Shown: in pieces, positions 1-11,919 of the stretch | Layout of the letters: every line of letters starts with the position of its first letter | Position numbering within the stretch: the first letter of the stretch is position 1 | From: Mycteria americana | Lineage: Eukaryota > Chordata > Aves > Ciconiiformes > Ciconiidae | Length of the DNA: 64,000 nt | NCBI RefSeq assembly: GCF_035582795.1 | Contig: NC_134366.1 | Coordinates: forward strand, 173,480,362 to 173,544,361 | Direction: 5' to 3' | Made by a program: the position numbers and the translations under genes | Notes under the pieces: model-generated | Told to the model about the DNA's origin: nothing | Database searches by the model: none | What the model saw: the letters and a program-made list of their open reading frames with translations, nothing else

Positions 1-1660
1 AGACCTCTTAAAGAAATAGGCTCTCCAAGGTCCGAAAGCTCCTTGAGGTGCAATTTCAGGTCTGAATTCCTAAGTAACTTCTCTACAGTCATGTTGCTTC
101 GTCTCCTACAGCCGGCACAGCCATACCTGTCCTACGTCTCTACTGAGTCCTGAGCTGGTATAGTCAGTCACATACCTATAACACCTGTGTAATCACCTCT
201 TCATTAGAGGTATGAAGGAGCAGAGCCTTGACCCAAAGCTTTTTTCAAACAGTGTGAATCTTTCTATTGATGTGTGTAAGGCTCTGGAGTGGAGGGTAAA
301 TGCATAGAGACCTTTCCTCCTCCATAGCCCCCTGAGTAGATCAGGGCTGAGATGTATTGCTGAGAAAAGTCAAAAAGGCATGAACCCAACCTGAAGGCAT
401 GAACCCAACCTGAAGGTGCTCAGCTACTAACCTATATATTTGTTGTATGCAGAAAAAAGTGGTTCAGCATCTGTCTTTATCATCCTCACTCTGCATCTTG
501 ACTCAGAGACTCCATCTCATGACGAGCATTGGTGTGGAAAACCATGCTTAATCAAAAGCATGTGAAAAGAGCTTTGGGTTTGTGTGTTCGTTGGACTCTA
601 TAAGGGTATTTTCCCTTTCAAAATTCTGGCTCTGTCTTTCTTTCTCCTCATCACTTAGTACCTGGGAGCCTAATTTCTAAAGAAGTTAATGGTAGGGGAG
701 TACTCGTCATGCAGATGCCAAGGAAGCAGTCTCCCTAGCAACAGCAGCCATGGAAGCACTCAGATCTGATTAGCTCTTCAACCCATTCATGTCCCTTGCA
801 CTCCCAGCAGTGTCCTGCCTGAGAGCTAAGTTGGCCTCTGTATTATTTTACATGTCCTGGGGTACAGATAATTCCCTAGCAAACATTTGAGCTCACCCCT
901 ATCAGAAATCTTCCAGCTTCATCATTTGAAAGTGCACCTGTTGAAAACTCAGCTTCAGTGTTCAGAAAGAGAGTCCCAGCAAAGATACGGAGAGAAGAAT
1001 ATTCTTGAATTATGCAGAGAACAGATAGATTTGGAAGCTGGGGAATTTTTTTCAGTGGGGGTCCTCTGCAGTGATATAATTCCCTCAGTGAAATTCAGCC
1101 TTAGAAAGGGAGAAGCTTACTCTCTGAGGTCTATTTTTCTTCCAGAGGGGTGTCAGCTATTGCAACAGAGGGATTTGCTTGTAGGGTACAGACAAGTACT
1201 CCCCAAACCATAGCTGATGCTGTCAGATATTCTGTCAGTAAGCTACAGTCCCATGGCAGCTGCTATTTCTGGCTAATGACCTACTGAGGAGACCCAGAGC
1301 AGGTCTCAGTGGAGTTGAGAGATTTATATAATTCAAAGGAGGACATTACTGGGTGTAAAATAAGCCTGATGAGTGGGAGGACAGACTAGACAAGAAAGGG
1401 GTGTGCAATGAGAAAGTCCTGGTGCAGCAAGTATGTTTAATGAATTAATAAAATCCATACGAAGAAAACAGATTGGATCACAGCAGCAACCCTATTTAAA
1501 GCATGGTCCCATGGACAGTGGTATGACTGAACAGGGAAGGACTCAAGCTGGTTCTGAAAGAGAGGGTGTCCATCACAGGAAGGAATGTGGGAAATTTTTT
1601 GCACCAATTTTTGCAACCCAATTTTCTGTATTCTGAAACTACACCCTGAGGGGTGACATG
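1..1660. other. Intergenic DNA, no gene recognised
   Basis: Open frames of up to about 108 codons exist, but none has a recognisable domain, a splice context or a family resemblance. The one clear structure is a 19-bp direct tandem duplication near 375-412. The rest looks like unique, AT-leaning avian intergenic sequence. Confidence 0.5.
375..412. repeat. 19-bp tandem duplication
   Basis: The 19-bp unit beginning AAGGCATGAACCC occurs twice head to tail (375-393 and 394-412) with no mismatch. A two-copy minisatellite like this usually arises by replication slippage. No function is implied. Confidence 0.9.
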
Positions 1661-2060
1661 GAATCATAGAATCATAGAATGGTTTGGGTTGGAAGAGACC
1701 TTTAAAGGTCATCTAGTCCAAACCCTCTGCAATGAGCAGGGACATCTGTCACTGTATCAGGTTGCTCAGAGCCCCATCCAACCTGACCTTGAATGTTTCC
1801 AGGGATGGGCCATCTACCATCTCTCTGGGCAACCTGGGCCAGGGTTTCACCACCCTCATTGTAAAAAATTTCTTCCTTAGATCTAGTCCGAATCTCCCCT
1901 CTTTCAGTTTAAAACCATTTCCCCTTGTCCTGTTGCTACAGGCCCTATTAAAGTCTGTCCCCATCTTTCTTATAAGCCCCATTTAAGTATTGAAAGGCCT
2001 CAATAAGGTGTCCCCAGAGCCTTCTCTTCTCCAGGCTGAACAACCCCAACTCTCTCAGCA
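1661..2060 (-). mobile_element. CR1 LINE, 5'-truncated 3' fragment
   Basis: Read on the minus strand, this is the 3' end of a chicken-repeat-1 (CR1) non-LTR retrotransposon. It holds the C-terminal end of the reverse-transcriptase frame (a stretch like [33 protein letters not shown]), then the 3' UTR and the terminal tandem ATTCTATGATTC tail at 1661. The match to CR1 fades at about 2060, so roughly the last 400 bp survive, as is typical for abortive CR1 insertions. The reading frame is broken and the copy cannot move. It closely resembles the longer copy at 52290-53525. Confidence 0.9.
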
Positions 2061-2651
2061 CCATGAGCCTGCATGGTAAGAGCCTTTCAGTACAGAAAAG
2101 GCTTCCGCAAGCAGGAAGGGGCCGTCTTGTTCTCTCTAGCCGTTGGTAGAAAAGCCCTGAACCAAACCGGTTGGAGAAAGCATAAGGTCTCCACCACTAG
2201 CAGAGCTTTAAAGATGGAGTGGAACATGATCTGTGAGTTGCAGAGTGGCAACAAATAATGTTCTCCTGAAGCAGGTGGACAATATGATCCTGCAACTCTC
2301 TGTGATTGTGTGATCCCCCAACAAGTGAAGCAGAGTTTCCCAGATTTCCTTCTGCAATGCCACTGAATATGCTAGCGCAAAACATCTGGCATTCTTGCAG
2401 AAAGTAACACGGCAAATGGGTAGGTGGCCACTTCCTTTCTCATAGCATGGGATGAGCTACAGGAAAGTCTCTGCCAGTTTTTATCAGGAGACAGGTTATG
2501 ACTCATTGTGTTTCAGGATCAAAGAGCAGCAGGATTCATAGTAGACATCATTCTCAACATTTCCTGCAGGGACACTTATTAAACCACTACCCCAGGAGTG
2601 ACAGCTCCTGCTTGACTTGCAATCAGTTTTGGCAGGGACTTACGGAGTTTG

Positions 2652-3247
2652 TGTCATGGTTTAACCCCAGCTGGCAGCTAAGCACCACCCAGCCGCTCGC
2701 TCACTCCCCCATGGTGGGATGGGGGAGACAATCAGAAGGGTAAAGGTGAGAAAACTCATGGGTTGAGATAAAGACAGTTTAATAGCTAAAGCAAAAGCTC
2801 TGTGTGCAAGCAAAGCAAAACAAGAATTCGTTCACTAATTCCCATGGGCAGGCAGGTGTTCAGCCATCTCCAGGAAAGCAGGGCTCCGTCACGCGTAACG
2901 GTTACTTGGGAAGACAAACGCCATCACTCCGAAAGTGTCCCCCCCTTCCTTCTTCTTCCCCCAGCTTTATATGCTAAGCATGACGTCATATGGTATGGAA
3001 TAGCCCTTTGGTCAGTTGGAGTCAGTTGTCCCAGTTGTGTCCCCTCCCAACTTCTTGTGCCACCCCAGCCTACTCGCTGGTGGGGCGGTGTGAGAAGCAG
3101 AAAAGGCCTTGACTCTGTGTCAGCACTGCTCAGCAGTAACTAAAACATCCCTGTGTGATCAACACTGTTTCCAGCACAAATCCAAAACGCACTCCCACGC
3201 TAGCCACCATGAAGAAAATCAACTGTACCCTAGCCAAAACCAGCACA
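2652..3247 (+). mobile_element. Solo LTR of an avian ERVL-like retrovirus (fossil)
   Basis: The 596-bp block starts TGTCATGG and ends AGCACA, giving the TG...CA termini of a retroviral LTR. It is flanked by a perfect 5-bp target duplication, GTTTG (2647-2651 and 3248-3252). A 5-bp duplication suits ERVL-type (class III) avian elements. No internal region or second LTR adjoins it, so it is a solo LTR left by recombination between the two LTRs of a provirus. The orientation is inferred and could be reversed. The intact target duplication suggests moderate rather than great age. Confidence 0.8.
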
Positions 3248-3252
3248 GTTTG

Positions 3253-6200
3253 TGAGGAGCAGGGCCAAGGTCTTATTGGACAGTCGTCTCCACCTTCACT
3301 TCATGGTAGTCATAGCCATGTCACACTGCTTTTTATATCTAGCAAACTTGTTAAGTCTGATGCTTGGCCCTTCATTATCTCCCCTTCATGCTCCCTTGGC
3401 ACTCAACAGTCCTGCCCTCAACATATTTACTGCCTGGGAGCTTTTTAGTTTGAAGATTTGTCTCTAATCTTTAACCCTGTGCATGGCCAAAATCCATTGC
3501 AGATCCCAGACTCCACAATGACAGGCACAGAACAACTCATTCTTCAGTGGCAAATTCAGCCCTTCAGCTCCTCAGATCCAGTCAGGATGCTGAATAACCC
3601 ACCAATTTGTCTTCTTCTCTAGCCCAAAAACAAGCAACTGAGCAACAAAAGAGAAAGGGAAACCACCCACCCACGGAGCAGCTCCGATGGCTTTGTTTCC
3701 TGGCTGGCTTACAACACGAAAAGCAAAGCAGCAGCAAAGGAGCTGTGAGAGGGATGGTCTTCTGGGGAATGCTCAAGATGAGACGCTGGAGGGTCCTGAG
3801 ATCACTTGCCTAACAGGCAAATTTGGGGCTTTGTTTCAGAGAAGTCAGGCTGGATGCAGTCACGATATGATATTCTTTGTACTGGGGAAACTTCCTTATC
3901 ATGTTCCCCCGTAAATATGTGTGCTGCACTGAGGGACCCTGTCTATACCCAAAGCACCTCCTCTGCTTGTACCTCCCTGTTTAAATCCATCCTGGGAGGC
4001 TGCAAATCCTCATTATATCCTGACATACTCTATGGAGGGAAACTCATTAGACTGATTTTTCACCTACATCGATATTTTAATCATTTATAATATGGTAGTA
4101 AATAAATAAAACCAGGCAAAGGGTATAGTTCATTGACTGAGGCTAGAAGGAAGAGAAGGAGGGAGAGGGAACAACATTGGGGTTGCAGTCCAGGGAAGCT
4201 ATAACATTTTTATCTTTTCCAGAACTACAGTGGTATTAATATATTCAGCAAATGTAAACTGTCAGGATGGGAATCTATGCAGAAAGCCTTTCCATAGGCA
4301 CCGTCACCTCCGTCTCGTTTCCATAGAGACTTGGGTCCCTGCTTCCAGCAGTGAAAATCCTGATTGACACTTTGTACCTTCTGAGAGGTAGAGCCTCAGT
4401 GTCATAGAAACAAGCTCTGAATGTTCATTAAAGTCCCTCATCGCAGCAGGATGAGCTTTTCAGGGTTTCCTTTTTTTTTTTTTTCCCCCCCCAAGCTTCT
4501 CTCATGCCATGGAAAAGGTGCTGGCTTGACAGCTTTGGAGTCTGTGATCACATCTTGATGTCAGCAGCCAGGTAAAACTGCAGACAAATGGCTAATTTGC
4601 ACTCTGGTTGTTAGAGAAAAGGATGAGTAAGAAGGAAAAACAAAAGTGCTTGATTGCTTCTGATAATCAGAATTGCGAGGAAATCCAGATTAAGCAATGA
4701 CTTCATGAGCTGTGGGTAGTTGTGGAAGGATCTTCCATGAAAGCAGAAAAAGGCAGTCGCCTAAAGTCATGACAGTATGGAAAGGGCCAGACAATCTGAA
4801 TTTTTTTCCGTACCCTGAATATATTGCAGGGTTTGGGATGAATTGGGCCCATTGAGTGGAGCCCCTTCTTTCTTGGATGGGGAATGGGCCTGACGTCTGG
4901 TTTCATGACCCCAGTGTGATGCTGGTTTTGGACATTAGGCGTTAAGTATGTCAAGTTCCTGAAGCGAAATCTCTGGGTGAGCTGGCTGGGTAAAATGAGT
5001 AAAAAAATAATATTACCAAGCAGACTCTTCCTGTTTGTTTTCATTGCTTCTAAGCCCTATTTTACACTGCATGTTTTTAGCCAGCACAGCTCCACTGTCT
5101 TGCTTGAAGGGTTGCCAGACAGTGATTTCTGCTGATACAGGTGATAAATGTCCCAGTTTTCTTGTGGGTGGTTCCAGGAGAAATCAGCTGTACCAATGTC
5201 TCCCGTTTTGCAGAGTCCCTTGATCTCCTCTTGCGCCATCCAGCTTGGTCCAGGTGGGAACGTCTAGCAGGAATGTTGAAAGGGCCCAGTCTCTTTATCT
5301 AGTCTGATTTAAAGTAAAAGCAACAAAAAAATAGTGAAAACTGTCAGGAAGAAATGGATTTTGCATGATCTTGATAGATTATATGTGACATATTCTAAAA
5401 AATGACATTTACCAGCTGTTCACATCTCATGTAAAAAAAACTACCAGGAAACAACATATCCTGGATATTCATAGCAGTTGTCTGCAATTCCAGATGCTTG
5501 GGTTGTACCTACACCATGTAATGTTGCATCAGTCTGTGCATGCTTGCTGATCTAAGGTTGAACCTGTATTTCATTTGTAATGACTGTGATGCAGCAGATG
5601 CCCTGTGCAAAGCAGAACCTGGGAAGATTTGAGTGATCTTGTCATGGAGAGGCACCCATGGGTCTGACCTTCTGTGGAAAAGAAGAGAAGGTGCCTACTC
5701 TCTCAGTGTCATAGTGTGGTTCCCAGAAGTGTGTCCATTGTATCAGGGAGCAGAATTTGCCAGTGGCAGGTTTTAGCAAAAACATTGTCTGGGCTTGAAT
5801 GCCTGTTTTTCCAGCAGTTTCTGCACAGATTTCCAGCCTTCCAGTCCCCTCAGCACTCTCTTTGACAGAGAAAGAAGAAGAAACCATCTATGTAGGAAGG
5901 ACACTTTTGTAGTGTCTCTCTTGTCCCACAGAAGGAGGTTTAAATACTTCAATTTTATAGCTTATTAGGACAATCTAGGGGTGTCTGCACTTCCCTGTGG
6001 GACCATCACTTCTGGACGGACTGTCATTAATGGTCTGAATGCCACTGCCTGTGACTGAGACCCATGGCCCAGTCCATGATGCTGGAGGCAGCTGCCTGCA
6101 ATTGCCACGATGCCTATCAGCCTGAGCAGGGCTATGGGATGCGACCAGCCCCAGAAACCATGCCCTCCTGCTCAGTCTAGGAGGCAGAGAAGTGCCAGAC

Positions 6201-6394
6201 CCATTGTAGCATTTGCTTATACAGAGATGTATAGGCAAGGCAGGCAAGCAGGCAAGCTTATGGCATTGACTTTTATGGTGGATAGCATAGGCTGGCCTAA
6301 ACGCTTGGTGTGTACAAATCTAATGAGGATCAAAGCAGGCATTAATTCAGCCAAGCTTAACTCATTTCCAGACATGCCTGTCTGATCAATTGTC
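3253..6394. other. Intergenic DNA, no gene recognised
   Basis: Apart from a T14C8 homopolymer pair at 4471-4492 and small AT-rich stretches, I see no recognisable coding exon, RNA gene or transposon here. All open frames are short and lack family resemblance. Confidence 0.4.
4471..4492. repeat. T14C8 polypyrimidine tract
   Basis: Fourteen T are followed immediately by eight C. It is a simple low-complexity tract and likely polymorphic in length. Confidence 0.9.
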
Positions 6395-6426
6395 GCTTAG
6401 TTGCCGGCTGGGGCTAAACCACGACA
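6395..6426 (-). mobile_element. Short LTR-start fragment (fossil), same type as the 2.65-kb solo LTR
   Basis: On the minus strand the block beginning TGTCGTGGTTTAGCCCCAGC at 6426 resembles the first ~32 bp of the solo LTR at 2652, with a few substitutions. Similarity stops abruptly afterwards. It is a partial copy only, and too short for a firm assignment. Confidence 0.45.
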
Positions 6427-9400
6427 TCAAGCCAAAGGGAAGTAAGCCACATTGCGTTAAGGTCACCTTAATTCTGAAGTAGATGGAAGATACAGGTCTT
6501 AAGTCTTCCAAGTAATTTCCTATACAGCCATGCCTTGACCCAGTTTGGATTTGCTTTTCTGAAAAACTCTGTGTAGAGGAGGCCTCAGAGATAAGGGTCT
6601 TCAGAACAGGGTAAATTAGGGTCCAGTTTCTACTTGATTTCATGGAGATTTAGGAACCTTAAATGACAATGAGAAACACGTGATAGTGATTGCAGAGGAA
6701 ACTGATAGCTGAGCAGTGAAAGCCCAGAGCAGTGATGGAGGTGCTGTCCTAGGAAACCCCACACTGTCCTCTGCTTCTAACACTTGCAAATAATTCAGCT
6801 CATTTTCCATACCTATGAAATGAGAATGATCTGTGTTAGGTGGATGTGAGTTACGGAAGCAGTATGTCAGTAGGGGTCCTACATGGGACAGAGGTGTCTG
6901 CAGCCAGTTTTCCTTGCTGCTTTCACCCTCAGACATTTAGTAAATCCCTCTCTCCAACCTCTGCCTCCTCTGGGAAAAGCAGGACACCGCATCCCAGATG
7001 TCCCCAGTGACACTAGGACTGCAAGGCATACAGGTTGTAACAAAGAGCTGTTGGCCTTTCACTGGCTGGAGAAGTCACTTGGTGTCTAAGCTCAGCCTGA
7101 ATATGCACAACAGCTGAGCAGTTGTTCACATCACCGTAAGAGCATGTCGTCTGCATGTTTAAGAAGAGTAGTCACAGGTATACAGTGGTTAGGTCTTGCT
7201 CCAGGCTTGTGTCAAAGCCAAACCTTATTCTGTAACCAGGAAGAGGATTATGTACTTGGAAAATTTAGCCAGCTACCATGTCAGATGGATGTGTCCATCA
7301 AGTGCTTTGGGTGCCTTTGGCTATTTCTATAGGGGTACTCTAACCATGCTAGCCCCAAAAGCTGCATAGGCACAGGGCAGTCCTTGGGGTTAATTTGTCT
7401 CTGGTTTCCTAGTATAGGATGGTAGGTCAGGACCAGGTCTGGAAAGTGTGTTTTTAGATGGGGCACTGACTGCAAGTGAGCCAGTTTTTCTCCACAGTTT
7501 TGAGTACCATCAGGTTGCTGAGAGGTCTGCTAAGCTATGGGGACCAGGGCAGAAGGGTGAGCACTGTGGGTTGTAACAAGCCCGGGAGCCAGCTAGATAC
7601 ATGAATAGGGGTAGAGTGACCCCAGGATTTCCTCTCCTGCCGTGGATATAGTTGGTACATGAAGTCCCTCCCGGACCTTCCTCCCCAGAACAGTGCTAAA
7701 GGAACCCCTGTACTATGTAGAGAGTCTGCTTTGGTATTGCCCTCTCCTCACCAGGTTTCCAGGATCAATTACTCCATATGGCATGAAAAAATCCCCATAG
7801 CGCTTGTGAGTCTCTAAAGAGAGTTTTGGGGTGAGATACAGGTAATCGAGGAGCCAAGGTGGGGAAGAAGTGCTTTGCTTGATATCTACTGTGCCTGCCT
7901 TCATTGAGGGCTCTTTTACACTATTCTCATCTTCCCCTTAACCATAGTTGTGATGCAGGGACACAACACAGCCAACTGGACAGGGGGCTAGATGAGTGCA
8001 TGGGGTAGATAGGACATGCTGAGATCCTGAGCCAATGGAAGGTGACAATACAAACCACAATCACCAAGACGTAGACGTTAGTCTAACGTCTGCCTCCACA
8101 GTACAACATGCACAGCTTTGCCATCCAGAGCCTCTTGGCAATTCCCATTGTTCTTGGTCCCTTTATTTCTACTTTGAGATGAAGAAAGCACAAATGGACC
8201 CTGAACAAATGGGCAGGCTATAACTGAACATCAGCATAGACTACCTCAAATACTGATGTCACTGCCTAAGCTGAGGACAGCCTTTAACGTGACAACCTTA
8301 AGTTTGGCTTCTGCTGGTGTCAAAATTGGCAGTGAATTTGGGCCCTCCAGTGAGTGGATTTGTAAATTTTCAAGTGCGTAACATAGGCTCTATAATCCTG
8401 CTTACAAAGGCAGATTGTTCCTCGACCCTGTTGGGAAGATAACTTCATTTTGGGTAAGGAAGGGATTCACACCATTCCAGTGACACCCAGAAAGTTCTGC
8501 ATCATTGAAATGTGCAGCATAGTAGCACAGAGGGTGTATTTTTTGCAACAAGGGAAATAATGGAGGTTTTTTAGTTGAATAGTCAAATCAGGAGAGAGCA
8601 AAATGGGGCAAGATCAAGTCAGAAGAGAAACTCTCCTAATACCTCAATGGATTAAATTGAAGATGAAAAGTGAGATTTCTTCTTGCACCAACTCAGCACA
8701 TGCCTCTGAGTCCCAAAACAGTTCATTCCATTTCTTTTTTGAGTTTTCTAACCTTTCACTTCTTCTTTTTTTTTCTTTCTTTCTTTTGTGTTTCTTCAAG
8801 TTAAAGTCAGTTTTTAAGTGATGCTTTTTAGAAACAAAAAGTCAAAAAGGTTCATTTTGAAAATGTCAAGATTCTCTTCCTTTAGAAAAAAAGAAACACT
8901 TTATGCCAGCAAATGGGTCTGTAAGCTTCAGGACTAAGTTAAATCTGATTTTCTAAGGACTTATGGCTTGTGTTTCAACTCTTTTATGTAATATTGGCTA
9001 AGCATATTCAGTCTGTGCCTATGTGGGAGCAATGGAACTACTGTCCTCTATTCAGCAACTTCACATCAGAAACATGTAGGCTTTTAGTGACTTTGGAAGT
9101 CTCTGTTTTTGCATGTTACAAGTTAACAGGTTGAAAGTTAATAAACATGCAAGGGGGAAAGATTGAAAAACATACTGATACTGCATGATCACTTTAACTT
9201 TCAGAAATGTTTCCTAAAAAGTCCTAAAAGTAACCTAAAAAGTAATGAAAATAGCTGCCCCTTTGATAATTATCACCTATGTTTTTTTCACCTAAAACTG
9301 TTTGCTGAATTGAGCCCAATTTTGCACATAGCAATCCTCCTTTCAGTTTTTAATTATTAGATATTAGCTATAAAAAGCATGTCACCTGCCTGCAATTCTT

Positions 9401-11915
9401 ACTTAGTACGAATTAGTATCTGTGGGAATAGGTCTAAGATAACATCCTGCTCCATGATCAGAGTGAGCACCCAGAGCTCACCAGAGCATCATATTGATGT
9501 GATAAGTGGAGCCATTATAGCTGATTGTGTCAATAATGAAAGTTTCACAGCCTCCCTAATTACACATTGCTTTGCTGGAAAAAGTGGCTCCAGGGGAGCA
9601 GTTAGGCTGTGCACAAAAACATACCTGCTTGAAAAGTCAATAAATATGATTTACGTGACTGACCGGTGGAATCACTTTGATTAAAAAAGAAAGAGATAGA
9701 AGAAAAAAAAACTGAGAACAAATATTTCATATGTGAATGCAATACTCTGAGAAGGTCCATCTTAGCACTTTCTTTATGCTGTCCTGAATAAGCAAATTAA
9801 GGACCTCATCAGTATAGCCACGATAAAGAGATGGGGAAAAAAATATTAGCAAGTAAGTGTGAATTAATGATTTTTTCTCAATTGTATAAGTGCTTGACCC
9901 CACATGAATTCTCCACCAGTGGAAGGATGCTTGTGAATATCTCTGCATTTTGAATCATGCCCCAGAAAACACAGGGATGGTTCCCACTTTGATTTTGGAG
10001 GGAGTTTCAACTAGTTTGAGGCAGTTGATCCATTGCTGGGCTATATCTATCCCACGTGACTCCCTACTGACAGAGCCAGGAGCAGTAAGAAGGCATTTCT
10101 TCATTAAATGGAGGTGTAGGCCCAGTGACTCTCTAGGGATTTTCATCTGGAACTGTCAGAAAGAAAGTAAATTACAATTATTAGATTCAAATCTGGAAGG
10201 CTCTGGAACAAAATTGGAAACCTTCCAAGTTCATCCAGTGCAGTCAGGCGTTTTGCACCACCTCCCTCAGCAGAATATCCCCATCCTGTTCATCTTCCTC
10301 CACCGTAACTTGGCCGTAAGTCCTCCTCACCTCTCCACACTGATCTCTCATCACTCCTTCTCTCCTTGCCCTCAGACCTCCACCACTGAAGCAACCACTG
10401 ATCTTGTGTCACTGAAGCTGTGGGAATGGGCCATGTGGGGATGGATGATGATGAGGACAGATTTTTCTCTTTATAGGGTTTTTTTAATTGCGATTCCCAC
10501 GGTGTACAGTGGAGTTCTGCCCCCCTCTGCTGGAAGAGCTCAGCACCTCCAGCTGAGCAGCTCTTGCTTTTTCTTGCAAGGAACTGGGTTGGTCCTTGCA
10601 GGAGACCCAGCCCTTTGGCCATGTCCATAGACCATGTAAAGTCTAACTCTGCTCTCCTACCTAGTTTGTCCTCTACTGTCCCAGGATGGGATGACACTGG
10701 CTGCACCCCTGTTGCTGGTCTGTCCCCTCAATGCTTTTTTTTCACCTCTTTACTGATGACAGTAGTTGAAGGCACAAAGGCAGAGTTCAGCTTCGGACCC
10801 AAATTGCATCTTCAAGGTTTCTTTCTCAGTCTTGATAAGAGTTTGTGGTTGAATGAAATGTAAAGAGCTGAAGACACAAGGGTTAACAGCTGTCCTTTAG
10901 GCATCTTTGGCCACCAGCCCATGTTCTGCCTTTCTAACCTGAGCTTAGAAGAGATACCTGGGAGGTGCATTTGGCAATGCACATTTAGTGCCTGTTGTGG
11001 AAGGAATGAGTCCTTTGTTTCTCCAGCTGACCTACCAAAGTGCACATGAGCAGTTGCATCACATCCTGGACTGTTAGTCCTAACACCCTCCTCATTGGAG
11101 AGAGACCAGGAATGGGGGCTAAAATCCACCTGAGTGTAAAACCTTTTCAGAAGAGGAGGGATTTGAAGAGGCAGAGCAGAGCCCTCTATCCCCATGGACT
11201 GAAGGTCTTTGGGGTCAGACCTTTGAGCCCAGCCTATCACAAAAACACTCATTTCAATTTAAAACACTCTGCGCTACATCCCCTGCTATGTTCCCTTTCT
11301 CCAGCCCCAATGACCTAGAGGTGTTTTACAGGTAATGAGCCCAAGGAATGGAGAATAACCCTGCTGTAGGGGAATGCTTTAGGTAGCAAAGCACCAGCCC
11401 CATAGCAGCTCCTGGCTCTCTGTGCTGCTGAGTGCTGACTCTTCTGACTGCTGAAGTCTCTTTGGATATCAGGTAGAGATGATTCAGGCTTAGTGATTTC
11501 TTTACTTTGCCTTGACTTGCCTCAGCTCTTCCATGCATATTACCTCTCAAGCAGGGGTGGGAATGTGATTGCCTTCTGTTTCAATAGCCTTTCTCTTAGC
11601 TGTACCCAACAAGAGCCTTGCACAATCCACAGTCTCACAAGGGACCATTTCTCCCAGCCTCATGGGCTACATTTGACTCAATCTGAGATGCTAAACAACC
11701 CCCTTAAAACACCTCCATATTTTCTATCTCCAACCCCTCTTCTTCAAAGGCCCAGTACATCTCATTTTTATGTCAATCTTCTGCTTTTGCAGAGAAGGAA
11801 GATTTCATGAGTCAACTAAGCCCAAATGGCTGACAAGACCAAATCTTCAGAGGGCAATGGGTACTTGAGTCTCCCATGAACCAAAGAAGAAAGACCAGAA
11901 AGCAAGGCACAAAGC
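6427..11915. other. Intergenic DNA with a possible conserved noncoding block
   Basis: No gene was recognised. Positions about 9400-9690 stand out as AT-rich, complex sequence with several homeodomain-type ATTA cores and GATAA motifs, without a coding frame. This might be a conserved noncoding element, but that cannot be judged from one genome. The 226-codon open frame at 9950-10630 has no domain and overlaps an equally featureless antisense frame. Confidence 0.35.
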
Positions 11916-11919
11916 AATT

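Noticed and set aside
9950-10630. 226-codon plus-strand open frame
   Set aside because: No domain or splice context, and an overlapping antisense frame of 138 codons. Its length alone is weak evidence in vertebrate intergenic DNA.
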